From positions 186,001 through 250,000 of the forward strand of contig NZ_CAMLDC010000003.1 in assembly GCF_946478805.1 (NCBI RefSeq): DNA of 64,000 nucleotides, in the 5' to 3' direction. Every line of letters begins with the position of its first letter. Position 1 is the stretch's first letter. Positions 43,585-52,704 of this stretch are shown piece by piece. Source of the stretch: an uncultured Fluviicola sp. (GTDB lineage Bacteria > Bacteroidota > Bacteroidia > Flavobacteriales > Crocinitomicaceae). A program made the position numbers and the translations under genes. The notes beneath the pieces were generated by a model. That model saw nothing but the letters and a program-made list of their open reading frames with translations, was not told where the DNA came from and did not search any database.

Positions 43585-45039
43585 ATGTCTACAAGAGATA
43601 AATACGAAGTTGTCATTGGATTAGAGGTTCATGCCCAGTTATTGACCAAAACCAAAGCATATTCTTCGGATATCAACGAATACGGGGCACACCCGAATAC
43701 AAATGTGAGTGTGATCACTTTGGGACATCCGGGAACTTTGCCTGTGATGAACAAGAAAACAATCGAATTTGCAGTTAGACTTGGTTTGGCTTGCGGTTGT
43801 ACGATTGCAGAACACCAGCATTTTGCACGTAAAAATTATTTCTATCCCGATCTTCCGAAAGGATATCAGATCACACAAGATACCACTCCCATCTGTACAG
43901 GAGGATCTATTGTTATCAAAACTGAAGACAATCAAGATAAAACTATCGGTCTGACGCGTATCCATATGGAAGAAGATGCCGGTAAGTCAATTCACGATGT
44001 GGATTTATATGACACTTTGGTGGATTTGAACCGCGCCGGAACGCCACTTTTGGAAATCGTTTCCGAACCTGAAATCCGGTCAAGCCAGGAAGCCTATAAC
44101 TACCTGACAGAAGTTCGCCGTTTGGTTCGCTACCTGGATATCTGTGATGGAAACATGGAAGAAGGTTCTTTGCGTTGTGATGCCAATGTATCTGTTCGTT
44201 TGATTGGTGCTCCCGAATTCGGAACAAAGGTCGAAGTGAAAAACATGAACTCCATCCGAAATGTACAACGTGCAATTGAATTCGAAGTGGAGCGTCAAAT
44301 TGCCGCAGTAGAAAAAGGAGAACGTATTTCCCAGGAAACGCGCAGCTTTGATGCATTAAAGGGAATCACCATTTCCATGCGAAGCAAAGAAGCTGCAAAT
44401 GATTACCGTTACTTCCCTGAACCGGATTTGCAACCTATCGTTGTGGATGCCACTTATATCAACCAGATAAAAGCGAAAATGCCTGCACTTCCAAGAGAAT
44501 TGTATGCAAAATACACGCAGGATTTGAAGCTTTCAGATTATGACGCCGGAATCCTGACAGACTCAAAATCAATTGCATTGTTCTTTGAAGAAGTTATTTC
44601 CGATACCAAAAACTACAAAAGTGCAGCAAACTGGGTCATGGGCGAAGTGAAATCTTATTTGAACCAAAACGGGTTAGAAATCGAAGATTTGCCTATTTCA
44701 GCGAAGCAAATTGCGGGGATCATCAACCTGATTGAAAGTGGTAAAGTTTCCAACTCTGCAGCTGCACAAAAGCTTTTCCCTGCATTGATTGAAAATCCAA
44801 GTGCAAGCATCGATGAATTGGCAGTTTCTTTGAACATCATTCAGGAATCCAATGCTGATTCGTTAAAAGAAGTTATTTTAGGCGTTTTCGAGCAACACCC
44901 GAGTGAAGTTTCCCGTTTTAAAGCCGGGGAAAACCAATTAACCGGATTTTTCATGGGTCAAATCATGAAAGCTTCAGGCGGTAAGGCCGATCCCAAAACA
45001 ACAAACGCATTATTGCGTGAATTAATACAAACCGTTTGA
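43585..45039 (+). CDS. gatB: Asp-tRNA(Asn)/Glu-tRNA(Gln) amidotransferase subunit B
   Basis: 484 residues, full length. GatB kinase-like core with YEVVIGLEVHAQLLTKTKAYS, ARKNYFYPDLPKGYQITQ, the signature GTPLLEIVSEPEIRS and EGSLRCDANVS, followed by the helical and YqeY-like tail. With GatA and GatC it amidates misacylated tRNA. gatA and gatC are not in the window. Its TGA overlaps the ATG of the next gene (TGATG), so the TlpA-like genes and lpxH follow in one operon. Confidence 0.97.
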   Translation: MSTRDKYEVVIGLEVHAQLLTKTKAYSSDINEYGAHPNTNVSVITLGHPGTLPVMNKKTIEFAVRLGLACGCTIAEHQHFARKNYFYPDLPKGYQITQDTTPICTGGSIVIKTEDNQDKTIGLTRIHMEEDAGKSIHDVDLYDTLVDLNRAGTPLLEIVSEPEIRSSQEAYNYLTEVRRLVRYLDICDGNMEEGSLRCDANVSVRLIGAPEFGTKVEVKNMNSIRNVQRAIEFEVERQIAAVEKGERISQETRSFDALKGITISMRSKEAANDYRYFPEPDLQPIVVDATYINQIKAKMPALPRELYAKYTQDLKLSDYDAGILTDSKSIALFFEEVISDTKNYKSAANWVMGEVKSYLNQNGLEIEDLPISAKQIAGIINLIESGKVSNSAAAQKLFPALIENPSASIDELAVSLNIIQESNADSLKEVILGVFEQHPSEVSRFKAGENQLTGFFMGQIMKASGGKADPKTTNALLRELIQTV

Positions 45040-46214
45040 TGAATCGTTTTTCGTTTTTTAGCATACTTTTTTTAGGACTATTCATTTTCACTTCTTGTGG
45101 AGATTCTTCCGTGGATGAAGAAACCGGTCTTGCCAATAACTTTCATATTGAAGGTCAGATAACCGGTGCTGCCAACCAAAAATTGAAAATCGAGGCCCAA
45201 TCCCAACAAGGTGTTATCGAAGTAGCAAAAACCACTACAGATGCTTCGGGAAATTTTGAACTGGATGGAAATATCCCCGGGATGGGTATTTATTCCCTGT
45301 CTTTAGGCGAAAATGGAAAAAACGCTGTGGTTATCCCAATGGATATCGACGATAAAGTAACTTTAAAAGCAACGAAAGAGACTTTTGCAATCACCCCTGC
45401 TTTCTCCGGAACAAAATGGGCGAAACCTTTAACGAAATACATGCAGTTGTTCAGTGATTTTGCCAAAAAGCAAATGGAACAGATGCCTAAAATCGACGAT
45501 CAGGAAAAACAAATGGAACTCTTTGCCCAATTGAAAAAACCGATTGTTCAATTTTCACAAAAACAAATCCGCAAGGATCCGGGAAATCCCGTAAATATTA
45601 TTCTTGTCAATTTGATTATGCCGTCCCAGGAAGTTGGTTTTGCCGATTGGGACCCAGCAAATCTGAACGATTTAAGAACAATGGAAACTGCATTCCAACG
45701 CGATTATGCCGATTCACCGATTACCGGGATGCTATCCCAACAAATTACTGCAATCGATGCTCAATATCAGAGCTACCAGCAAACCAGTTCGGGAACTATG
45801 GCTGCTTCTGAAATTGCTTTAAAGAATCCGGCGGGAACGGAACTCCGTTTATCCAATCTGAAAGGGAAAGTGGTTTTGATCGACTTTTGGGCGTCCTGGT
45901 GTGCTCCTTGCAGAAAGGAAAACCCGAATGTAGTGCGTTTATATAAGAAATACAGAGGTGAAGGATTTGAAGTATTCTCCGTATCATTGGACCAGGATCA
46001 GAATGCATGGAAAGCTGCGATTGACAAAGATGGCTTATTTTGGCCCAACCATGTTTCCGACCTGATGGGTTGGCAAACTCCACTTGTCCAGGCTTATGGG
46101 ATACAAGGTATTCCGCACACTGTTCTTTTAAACAGAGAAGGGAATATTGTTGGTGTCGGATTAAGAGGTGCGCAATTGGAACAGAAATTGATAGAACAAC
46201 TAGCAAAAAAATAA
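45039..46214 (+). CDS. TlpA-like thioredoxin lipoprotein with DUF4369-type N-terminus
   Basis: 391 residues from ATG 45039. Lipobox FTSC (Cys20); N-terminal beta domain about 30-120 (FHIEGQITGAANQKLKIEAQ) of the DUF4369 kind; helical linker; thioredoxin domain with WASWCAPCRKENPN (Cys288, Cys291) and cis-Pro in GIPHTVLLN. An envelope disulfide reductase or peroxidase-like protein. It is paralogous to the next gene, notably in the thioredoxin part. Confidence 0.9.
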   Translation: MNRFSFFSILFLGLFIFTSCGDSSVDEETGLANNFHIEGQITGAANQKLKIEAQSQQGVIEVAKTTTDASGNFELDGNIPGMGIYSLSLGENGKNAVVIPMDIDDKVTLKATKETFAITPAFSGTKWAKPLTKYMQLFSDFAKKQMEQMPKIDDQEKQMELFAQLKKPIVQFSQKQIRKDPGNPVNIILVNLIMPSQEVGFADWDPANLNDLRTMETAFQRDYADSPITGMLSQQITAIDAQYQSYQQTSSGTMAASEIALKNPAGTELRLSNLKGKVVLIDFWASWCAPCRKENPNVVRLYKKYRGEGFEVFSVSLDQDQNAWKAAIDKDGLFWPNHVSDLMGWQTPLVQAYGIQGIPHTVLLNREGNIVGVGLRGAQLEQKLIEQLAKK

Positions 46215-46218
46215 CTAC

Positions 46219-47325
46219 ATGAAACAATTTATTCTTTGTTTGACACTTATATCCGGATTTGCCTTTGGTCAAAACCCGGCCAATGTGGAAGTCAGTGGAA
46301 ACATTTTCAACACCAACGGAGACAGCATCAAGATTTCCCAATATTACGGATCACATTATATCGATTACATCAAAGGGAAATTGGACAAGAAAGGAAATTA
46401 CAGCCTGAAAGGCAAAGTTCCGGTTTCGGATTATTACGTATTGCGTCTTGGTCAGCAACATATCAATATTATTTTGAAAGAAGGTTCTTCTATTCGAATT
46501 AACGCAGATGGAAATAATATCAATGCATTTCACACCATCATGGGTTCTGACGAAAGTATTGCTTTGAACGAATTTGTCGGTCAAATGCAGTATTTCAACC
46601 AAAAAAAGGATTCGGCTATCAACGCAATGAAATCCACTCCTGAGAACCAGGAAGCAATCAATAAATATTATCAGACCGAATACCTGAAGTTTTCCGCTTA
46701 CAGACAAAAATTCATTGCCGAAAACGCCAATTCAGCTGCACTTTTACCGGTCGTAAGTACATTGGATACAGATAAGGAATTGAACATTTACGAAGCTGTT
46801 GTCAATCAATTACTGGCAAGTTTTCCCGTATCCCCAAGTGTTCAAAATGCGAAGAACAGCTACGACCAGTTGAAAGCTCAAAAAGAAAAACAAAACTTTT
46901 TAGGTTCCGGAAAACCTGCTCCGGATTTTACTCAGAATGATGTGAATGGAAAACCGCTTTCCCTGTCAGACTTGAAAGGAAAAGTGATCTTACTTGATTT
47001 CTGGGCTTCCTGGTGTGGACCTTGTCGTAAAGAAAATCCGAATGTGGTTGCACTGTATAAAAAATACAAAGACGCCGGATTTACGGTAATGAGTGTTTCC
47101 CTGGATAAGGACAAAGCTCCATGGCTGGCAGCCATCGAAAAAGATGGACTGATCTGGCCGAACCATGTTTCCGATTTGAAATATTGGTCCAATGAAGTTG
47201 CAAAGGCTTACCAGGTTTCCTCGATTCCTTTCACCGTGCTGATCGATAAAAATGGAAATATCATCGATACCAAATTGAGAGGCGTGGAATTAGAGCAGGC
47301 TCTTAAAACAATCTTCGGATTCTGA
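46219..47325 (+). CDS. TlpA-like thioredoxin protein with DUF4369-type N-terminus (second copy)
   Basis: 368 residues with a cleavable signal peptide (ending FAFGQ) and no lipobox, unlike its neighbour. N-terminal domain NVEVSGNIFNTNGDSIKISQ; thioredoxin domain with WASWCGPCRKENPN (Cys266, Cys269), IWPNHVSDLKYW and cis-Pro in SIPFTVLID. Tandem duplicate of the preceding gene, with the anchor changed from lipid to soluble. It starts 4 bases after that gene and 1 base separates it from lpxH. Confidence 0.9.
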   Translation: MKQFILCLTLISGFAFGQNPANVEVSGNIFNTNGDSIKISQYYGSHYIDYIKGKLDKKGNYSLKGKVPVSDYYVLRLGQQHINIILKEGSSIRINADGNNINAFHTIMGSDESIALNEFVGQMQYFNQKKDSAINAMKSTPENQEAINKYYQTEYLKFSAYRQKFIAENANSAALLPVVSTLDTDKELNIYEAVVNQLLASFPVSPSVQNAKNSYDQLKAQKEKQNFLGSGKPAPDFTQNDVNGKPLSLSDLKGKVILLDFWASWCGPCRKENPNVVALYKKYKDAGFTVMSVSLDKDKAPWLAAIEKDGLIWPNHVSDLKYWSNEVAKAYQVSSIPFTVLIDKNGNIIDTKLRGVELEQALKTIFGF

Positions 47326-47326
47326 T

Positions 47327-48100
47327 ATGGATATTCCAACGGGGAAAAAAGTTTATTTCGCTTCTGATTTTCATTTAGGTGTACCAGCAGGAAACTCAAG
47401 CTTTGAACGCGAAAAACGCATCATTGATTGGTTGAATCACATCCAAAAAGATGCATTTGAAATTTACCTTGTCGGAGACATTTTCGATTTTTGGTTTGAA
47501 TACAAACATGCCATTCCAAAAGGTTTTGTCCGAATTCAAGGAAAAATAGCTGAATTGGTCGATTCCGGAATTCCTGTATACTTTTTCACAGGTAACCACG
47601 ATATGTGGATGTTTGACTACTTTGAAAAGGAACTGGGGGTGAAAATCTTCCGTGAACCTATTTACAGAGTATATAACGACAAAAAATTCGTTATTGGTCA
47701 TGGCGATGGTTTGGGGCCCGGAGATCGCGGATACAAGTTTATTAAGAAAGTTTTTGCTGCACGATGGTCCCAATGGTTATTTGCACGCCTACATCCCAAC
47801 TTCGGAATCGCTTTAGCGAATTATTTTTCAAGAAAAAGCAGGATTGCCACCGGTGATTCCGACAGCAAGTTCTTGGGTGAAGACCAGGAATGGCTGGTTC
47901 AATATTGCAAAGAGCAAGAACTAACGAATCCTCAAGACTATTATATTTTTGGTCACCGCCACCTTCCAATGACCATTCAAATCAATGAACGAGCTGTATA
48001 TATCAATTTGGGTGAATGGATCAACTACAACACCTATGCTGTTTTTGATGGATTTGAGACCAAGCTTTTGGAGTGGGAACAGGTAATTCCTAATTCCTAA
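47327..48100 (+). CDS. lpxH: UDP-2,3-diacylglucosamine diphosphatase (LpxH-type)
   Basis: 257 residues. Calcineurin-like metallophosphoesterase with ASDFHLG, VGDIFDFWFEY, FTGNHDMW, GHGDGLGPGD and FGHRHLPM. The DFWFEY and GNHD contexts fit the Bacteroidota LpxH group. It hydrolyses UDP-diacylglucosamine to lipid X in lipid A synthesis. Last gene of the gatB operon. Confidence 0.88.
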   Translation: MDIPTGKKVYFASDFHLGVPAGNSSFEREKRIIDWLNHIQKDAFEIYLVGDIFDFWFEYKHAIPKGFVRIQGKIAELVDSGIPVYFFTGNHDMWMFDYFEKELGVKIFREPIYRVYNDKKFVIGHGDGLGPGDRGYKFIKKVFAARWSQWLFARLHPNFGIALANYFSRKSRIATGDSDSKFLGEDQEWLVQYCKEQELTNPQDYYIFGHRHLPMTIQINERAVYINLGEWINYNTYAVFDGFETKLLEWEQVIPNS

Positions 48101-48141
48101 TTAAAAAAATATTTAACGGATCGAAGTTTAAAATTCAAATC

Positions 48142-48197
48142 ATTCGTAATTCGTAATTCGTAATTCGTAATTCGTAATTCGTAATTCGCAATTCGTA
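48142..48197. repeat. Eight tandem ATTCGTA heptads
   Basis: Eight consecutive 7-base units, seven exactly ATTCGTA and one ATTCGCA, in the convergent gap between lpxH and the MORN gene. It is the purest array of the AATTNCG family in the window. The stop codon of the MORN gene (48203) follows after 5 bases. Confidence 0.9.
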
Positions 48198-48202
48198 ATT
48201 AA

Positions 48203-49552
48203 TCACTCTCCTTCTTTCGGCTTTTCCGGTTCTTTTGCAGGTTTCGGTTCTTTTTTCTTTTTCTCTTTTTTCTTCTTGGTAGTTGGCATGGCATCGTCTT
48301 CTTTTCCTGAAGTTGCATTACCTCCAAACGTTCTGATTTCTCTGCCTTGTTCGTCGAAAACATGTTCTTCAATCAACACATCTTTTTTATAAATTGCGCG
48401 ACTTTTCACTTTTCCATTCGGAAAACGATCTTCAAACAGACCTTCTTTTACTTCTGTTTTTGCAAGCATGCTCAATTCACTCACTACAACAATGTAATAT
48501 AACTTTCCTGATTTGATCGGCTGATTCACACCTTTAGCTAACCTATTGCCTTTTAAAATTGCATTATCATCAACACCTTCACCCCTTACCGCACTCACCA
48601 CAATAGTTGAATTTTTATTCAAACTATCCAATACCTGAGCTTTGGTCTTTTTCTCATACAGCATTTGCCCCAGTTTTTCAGCAACTTCTTTAGTTGGGCA
48701 AGCATATAGATCAGCTGTCACATACTGCATCGGTTTGGGACTGATTTTCTTATAATTCTCAATTGTTTGAAGTGTTTGATCATAAAAAAGTGTTTTGAAT
48801 TCGCCATTTCGAGAATCCATATCCCAGTTCTCGGTGCGCAATAATTTCCCGTCATCATAATAGTAGTATTGAACTCCGTGTTTTTTTCCCTCCTTGAAAT
48901 TCAACTCTTCAATGATATCACCTTTTCGGTTGTACAATAAGAACGGACCGCTTAACAAACCCTTGACATAATTCATTTGTTGACTCTTAACTCCTTTCGA
49001 ATCATATATGATTTTCAGTCCATTGAGAACTCCATTGGAGTAATTCTCCACTTTAGAAGTATCTCCTTTTGCATTAAATGTTAGCTGAGCCCCTTCAAAC
49101 TGTCCCAAAACATAGTTTTTTTCCCAAGCCGGGATTTGCGTTGAGTCATTGAAATAAGTCCAATGACCATCTTCCACTCCCTGAACATGTGAACGGATTA
49201 CCATGATGCATCCTGATTTATAGAAAGTCGTATCAATTCCATTTGCAAACCCATCTACAAAAGTCACGCGACGTTCCAGGATCCCATTCATATGACATGT
49301 TTCGCAGATTCCGGAGAAAGGCATCTTTTGAGAGCTCGTCACAACTCTTTTACCATCCTGGGACATTTCCAATTTCTGATTGCAATCCACAACTCCGGCA
49401 ATCTTTCCACACTCCCATTCCGTGTATCTTTGTTTGGCTCGGTCGGCACCTCTCTGATAACAAGGAACAGAATCTTTTCTTACGACACCGAATTTAGGCT
49501 GTGCGGAAACCGCCAGTGAAAACAAACAAAAAATAGCAACCAGAATTTTCAT
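48203..49552 (-). CDS. Exported YwqK/MORN-repeat protein with SurA-like C-terminal segment
   Basis: 449 residues with a signal peptide (AVSAQ). MORN/YwqK units fill about 80-275 (GICETCHMNGILERRVTF, DGHWTYFNDS, NGLKIIYDSKG, KHGVQYYYYDDGKLLRTENW). A segment at about 285-390 (YVTADLYACPTKEVAEKLG, then LAKGVNQPIKSGKLYYIVVV) looks like the region after the PPIase domain of Bacteroidota SurA-like chaperones. One more YwqK-like unit follows and then a Lys/Glu/Pro-rich tail (KKKKEKKKKEPKP). Function unknown; the SurA likeness is by eye. Confidence 0.7.
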   Translation of the reverse strand: MKILVAIFCLFSLAVSAQPKFGVVRKDSVPCYQRGADRAKQRYTEWECGKIAGVVDCNQKLEMSQDGKRVVTSSQKMPFSGICETCHMNGILERRVTFVDGFANGIDTTFYKSGCIMVIRSHVQGVEDGHWTYFNDSTQIPAWEKNYVLGQFEGAQLTFNAKGDTSKVENYSNGVLNGLKIIYDSKGVKSQQMNYVKGLLSGPFLLYNRKGDIIEELNFKEGKKHGVQYYYYDDGKLLRTENWDMDSRNGEFKTLFYDQTLQTIENYKKISPKPMQYVTADLYACPTKEVAEKLGQMLYEKKTKAQVLDSLNKNSTIVVSAVRGEGVDDNAILKGNRLAKGVNQPIKSGKLYYIVVVSELSMLAKTEVKEGLFEDRFPNGKVKSRAIYKKDVLIEEHVFDEQGREIRTFGGNATSGKEDDAMPTTKKKKEKKKKEPKPAKEPEKPKEGE

Positions 49553-49560
49553 ACTTTATA

Positions 49561-49646
49561 GATTTTAAGATTTTAGGACTTCAGGATCTTAAGACTTTGA
49601 ATTTGTATTCTGTTCAGTCTTAAAATCAGAACATCTTAAAATCTTG
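49561..49646. repeat. Octad hairpin element (AAGAC/AGGAC type)
   Basis: AAGAT, AGGAC, AGGAT and AAGAC recur every 8 bases from 49567, and complementary words (CAGTCTTA, ACATCTTA, AAATCTTG) follow from 49614. The two arms form a long imperfect hairpin. It has the layout of the heptad elements but an 8-base period. Confidence 0.6.
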
Positions 49647-49660
49647 ATGTTTTTTATCAA

Positions 49661-50068
49661 TTATTGTTCCATCTTCAGGGAAAGCTTACCTAAAGCATCT
49701 TTCATTCTTTTCGGAATCGGAATAGAACATTTATTTACACTGTCGTAGCAAACCAGCACGGAACTTCCTATTGTTTTCACCTCATTCAGTACTCTCACTT
49801 CGTAAGACAAGGTAAAACTTTTCTCTCCAACATGTTTCAGATAAACGAAAATTTCTACCGGTTCATGTAAAAAGACGGGTTTCAAATACTCCAATTCATT
49901 CGTGCGAAGAATGACACCTGTTTTTCTCCAATCCCAATCCGTTCCGAGCATTTGTCGGAAATAATGAATCCTCGCTTCTTCAAAGTAATTTAAGTATACC
50001 GCATTATTCACATGCTGCATCATATCACAATCAGAAAAACGAACTTGTAATCTATACGAATCTAACAT
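49661..50068 (-). CDS. Acyl-CoA thioesterase, 4HBT hot-dog fold
   Basis: 135 residues. Hot-dog fold of the YbgC/4HBT group: RLQVRFSDCDMMQHVNNAVYLNYFEEAR with the catalytic-type Asp and HVNN. Hydrolyses short acyl-CoA or similar thioesters. It starts 3 bases after the end of the WbpM-like gene and is co-transcribed with it. The link to polysaccharide synthesis is unclear. Confidence 0.9.
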   Translation of the reverse strand: MLDSYRLQVRFSDCDMMQHVNNAVYLNYFEEARIHYFRQMLGTDWDWRKTGVILRTNELEYLKPVFLHEPVEIFVYLKHVGEKSFTLSYEVRVLNEVKTIGSSVLVCYDSVNKCSIPIPKRMKDALGKLSLKMEQ

Positions 50069-50071
50069 GAC

Positions 50072-51946
50072 CTATTTTTTATCTAAAACACTGTATTCAG
50101 AGTTGTTCGAAATAAATTCGGGAACAACTTCCTTCATTAATTGAACCAACGAAAAATTATCTACTTTTCCAATCACTTCCAAAAGACTAGCGATTGTTGC
50201 ATATGCTTTTTCGTCTACTTTCCGCTCGGATGCGATTAAGATCTTCGGGTGATGTGTTTCCCTGACATTCTCAGCATCATTCAAAAGCTCTTCATACAAT
50301 TTCTCTCCCGGTCGCAATCCCGAAAACCGGATCTCAATATCTTTTCCAAGCTCCAATCCGGACAATTGGATCATCTTTTTAGCCAAATCAACTATTCGTA
50401 CGGATTTCCCCATATCGAACACATAAATCTCTCCACCACTTCCCATAATTCCGGCTTCCAAAACCAATTGACAAGCTTCGGGAATCGTCATGAAATAACG
50501 TGTGATTCGTTCATCCGTTACGGTAACCGGTCCTCCTTGTTCGATCTGTCTCCTGAACAATGGAATCACAGAACCGTTCGATCCCAATACATTTCCGAAT
50601 CGCGTGGTGATGAATTGTGTTTTTCCTTTATTTGCGGCTTGTGCAATCATTTCAGCTATGCGCTTGCTGGCGCCCATCACATTTGTCGGATTCACTGCTT
50701 TATCGGTGGAAATCATGACAAATTTATACACTGATTTTTCATTCGACAGATCAACCAGGATCTTGGTGCCCATTACATTGTTCCTAACTGCTTCCGATGG
50801 ATTCAATTCCATCATTGGTACATGTTTGTATGCAGCCGCATGAAAAACCCACGAAGGTTTGAATGTCTCAAACAACAACTCCATTCGTTCCTCATTACAA
50901 ATATCTCCGATCACAATTTCGAACGGTGGAATATCCTTTAACTGGTTGAGTTCAAATTCCAGGTCATACATGGCAGATTCAGCCTGATCCAACAAGACTA
51001 CCAACTTCGGATGGTATTCCAATACCTGGCGAACAATTCCCGATCCGATAGAACCGGCAGCTCCTGTAATCAAAATCACCTGATCCTTTAAGTTCTCAGC
51101 CAATTTCTCCTGGTTGAGGATAATCGGTTTTCTTCCCAAAAGGTCTTCAATGTTGACTTGAGCAATCTGTTTTGCCGTAAATGAACCGTTGATCCAGCTT
51201 TTAGGGCTGGGTACTTTTTTCACTTCTACACCGGCTTCAATGCATTTCTCCACGATGGCATTTCTTCGCTCAGGTTCCAGATCCTGGATAGCAATGATCA
51301 CCTGGTGAATGGTATTTTTTTGTAAAATCTCTTCCAATTTGGAGGTATGGAAAACCTCCGCTCCTTCGATCCTATTTCCGGAGATCCGATTGTTATCGTC
51401 CAAAAATCCAAAGACTTTGAAATTGATACGAACATCTTTCTCAATGATCCGTTTTGCAATGAGTCCCGAAATTCCGGCACCGTAAATCAGCACAAACTTC
51501 TGTTCACTGCTTGATTTAACCGATTCCATATACAATAGTTTCACAATAAATCTTGAAACAGCAAGAAAGAAGAAACAAAAAACGTATTCGATCACCAGGA
51601 TAGAGATCGGAAAAAGGTAATAGTCATCGATCCAATTATATCGGATCACTCCAAGGATAATGAAAATGACTGATGATGTAGTGGTTGCTAAAAATAAGCG
51701 TTTAAAATCGGAGGTTGAAGTATGTCTAACGATTCCTTTCTGGATTCCGAAGGATAAGAAAACAATAAATCGCACCACGAAAAAAGCAATGATCGAATAC
51801 TTGACAATACTCAACTCAAGTCTCCATTGAGAACCGTCAGCCTTGATATCAAATCGAATGAGATATGCGATAACCAACGAAAAAGCCGAAATGAATAAAT
51901 CAAGCAGAATTATTATCCATCTGGGCATATTTTTTTTAGGAAACAT
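50072..51946 (-). CDS. WbpM/CapD-like nucleotide-sugar 4,6-dehydratase (membrane form)
   Basis: 624 residues. Four N-terminal transmembrane helices (about 10-125), a CoA-binding/Rossmann-like domain (VLIYGAGISGLIAKRI, about 150-270), then the SDR catalytic domain with ITGAAGSIGSGIVRQV and STDKAVNPTNVMGASKR. The MxxxK form of the catalytic pair is typical of WbpM-type enzymes. It probably converts UDP-GlcNAc to the 4-keto-6-deoxy sugar at the inner membrane for capsule or O-antigen. Confidence 0.92.
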   Translation of the reverse strand: MFPKKNMPRWIIILLDLFISAFSLVIAYLIRFDIKADGSQWRLELSIVKYSIIAFFVVRFIVFLSFGIQKGIVRHTSTSDFKRLFLATTTSSVIFIILGVIRYNWIDDYYLFPISILVIEYVFCFFFLAVSRFIVKLLYMESVKSSSEQKFVLIYGAGISGLIAKRIIEKDVRINFKVFGFLDDNNRISGNRIEGAEVFHTSKLEEILQKNTIHQVIIAIQDLEPERRNAIVEKCIEAGVEVKKVPSPKSWINGSFTAKQIAQVNIEDLLGRKPIILNQEKLAENLKDQVILITGAAGSIGSGIVRQVLEYHPKLVVLLDQAESAMYDLEFELNQLKDIPPFEIVIGDICNEERMELLFETFKPSWVFHAAAYKHVPMMELNPSEAVRNNVMGTKILVDLSNEKSVYKFVMISTDKAVNPTNVMGASKRIAEMIAQAANKGKTQFITTRFGNVLGSNGSVIPLFRRQIEQGGPVTVTDERITRYFMTIPEACQLVLEAGIMGSGGEIYVFDMGKSVRIVDLAKKMIQLSGLELGKDIEIRFSGLRPGEKLYEELLNDAENVRETHHPKILIASERKVDEKAYATIASLLEVIGKVDNFSLVQLMKEVVPEFISNNSEYSVLDKK

Positions 51947-51993
51947 GTTGATTGCGTTGCTTATTTAGTTTACTACAAATTTAAGGTAATAAA

Positions 51994-52704
51994 TCAGGTA
52001 AACAACCCGCCATTCAAAGAAATCGTTTGCCCCGTAACATAATCCGATTCTTCTTTTAAGAGCCAATCAATCGTTGATAAAATCGTCTCCACCCCTCCTA
52101 AACGGTTCTTTGGTATTTGGGAAATAATCTGTAGCTGCATTTCAACCGAAACTTCTGAAATCATTCCTTGATCAAAATAACCAAGAGCCAAAGCATTACA
52201 GGTTATCGGTTGGTTTGCAAGTTCTTTTGCAATGGTTTTCGTGAGGCCCAATATCCCGGCTTTACTTGCTGCATAAGCGACCGTTCCGGGTACTCCGGTT
52301 TGTGCAACAACAGATGAAATATTGATAATCCGCCCAAAATCATTGGAACGCATACTTGGAATTAATCCATGGCACAATAAGAACGGAGCCGTCAGATTGA
52401 CCGCAATCACCTCATTAAAATCTGCAGGAGAAAGTTTCCAGCTCATTCCATTTTTTGAAATTCCCGCATTATTGATGAGTACATCCACCCTACCGAAATT
52501 TGCAAGTATACTGGAAATCAAATTCTTGACTTGGTTTTCATCGCGCAGATCAGCCTTGAACCAAGCGTGCTCACAATTTACATCAAACGGATCTTGTTGA
52601 AAGGTATGTAAAGCCAACCTCACATCCTGCTTTTCAAAATGCTTCACCATTGCAGAACCTAATCCACCAGTGGCTCCGGTAATCAGAATTACTTTTTTAT
52701 CCAT
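51994..52704 (-). CDS. Short-chain dehydrogenase/reductase (FabG-like)
   Basis: 236 residues. Classical SDR: TGATGGLGSAMVKHF nucleotide loop, LINNAGISKNG, ISSVVAQTG with the catalytic Ser and YAASKAG with Tyr and Lys, ending in GQTISLNGG. NADP-dependent reduction of a keto group; close to 3-oxoacyl-ACP reductases. In this glycan operon the substrate may be an acyl chain or sugar. Overlaps the upstream gene by 16 bases. Confidence 0.88.
   Translation of the reverse strand: MDKKVILITGATGGLGSAMVKHFEKQDVRLALHTFQQDPFDVNCEHAWFKADLRDENQVKNLISSILANFGRVDVLINNAGISKNGMSWKLSPADFNEVIAVNLTAPFLLCHGLIPSMRSNDFGRIINISSVVAQTGVPGTVAYAASKAGILGLTKTIAKELANQPITCNALALGYFDQGMISEVSVEMQLQIISQIPKNRLGGVETILSTIDWLLKEESDYVTGQTISLNGGLFT

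Noticed and set aside
48142..48197. Tandem array as a CRISPR
   Set aside because: Units are 7 bases with no spacers and no cas genes nearby; it is a simple tandem repeat.
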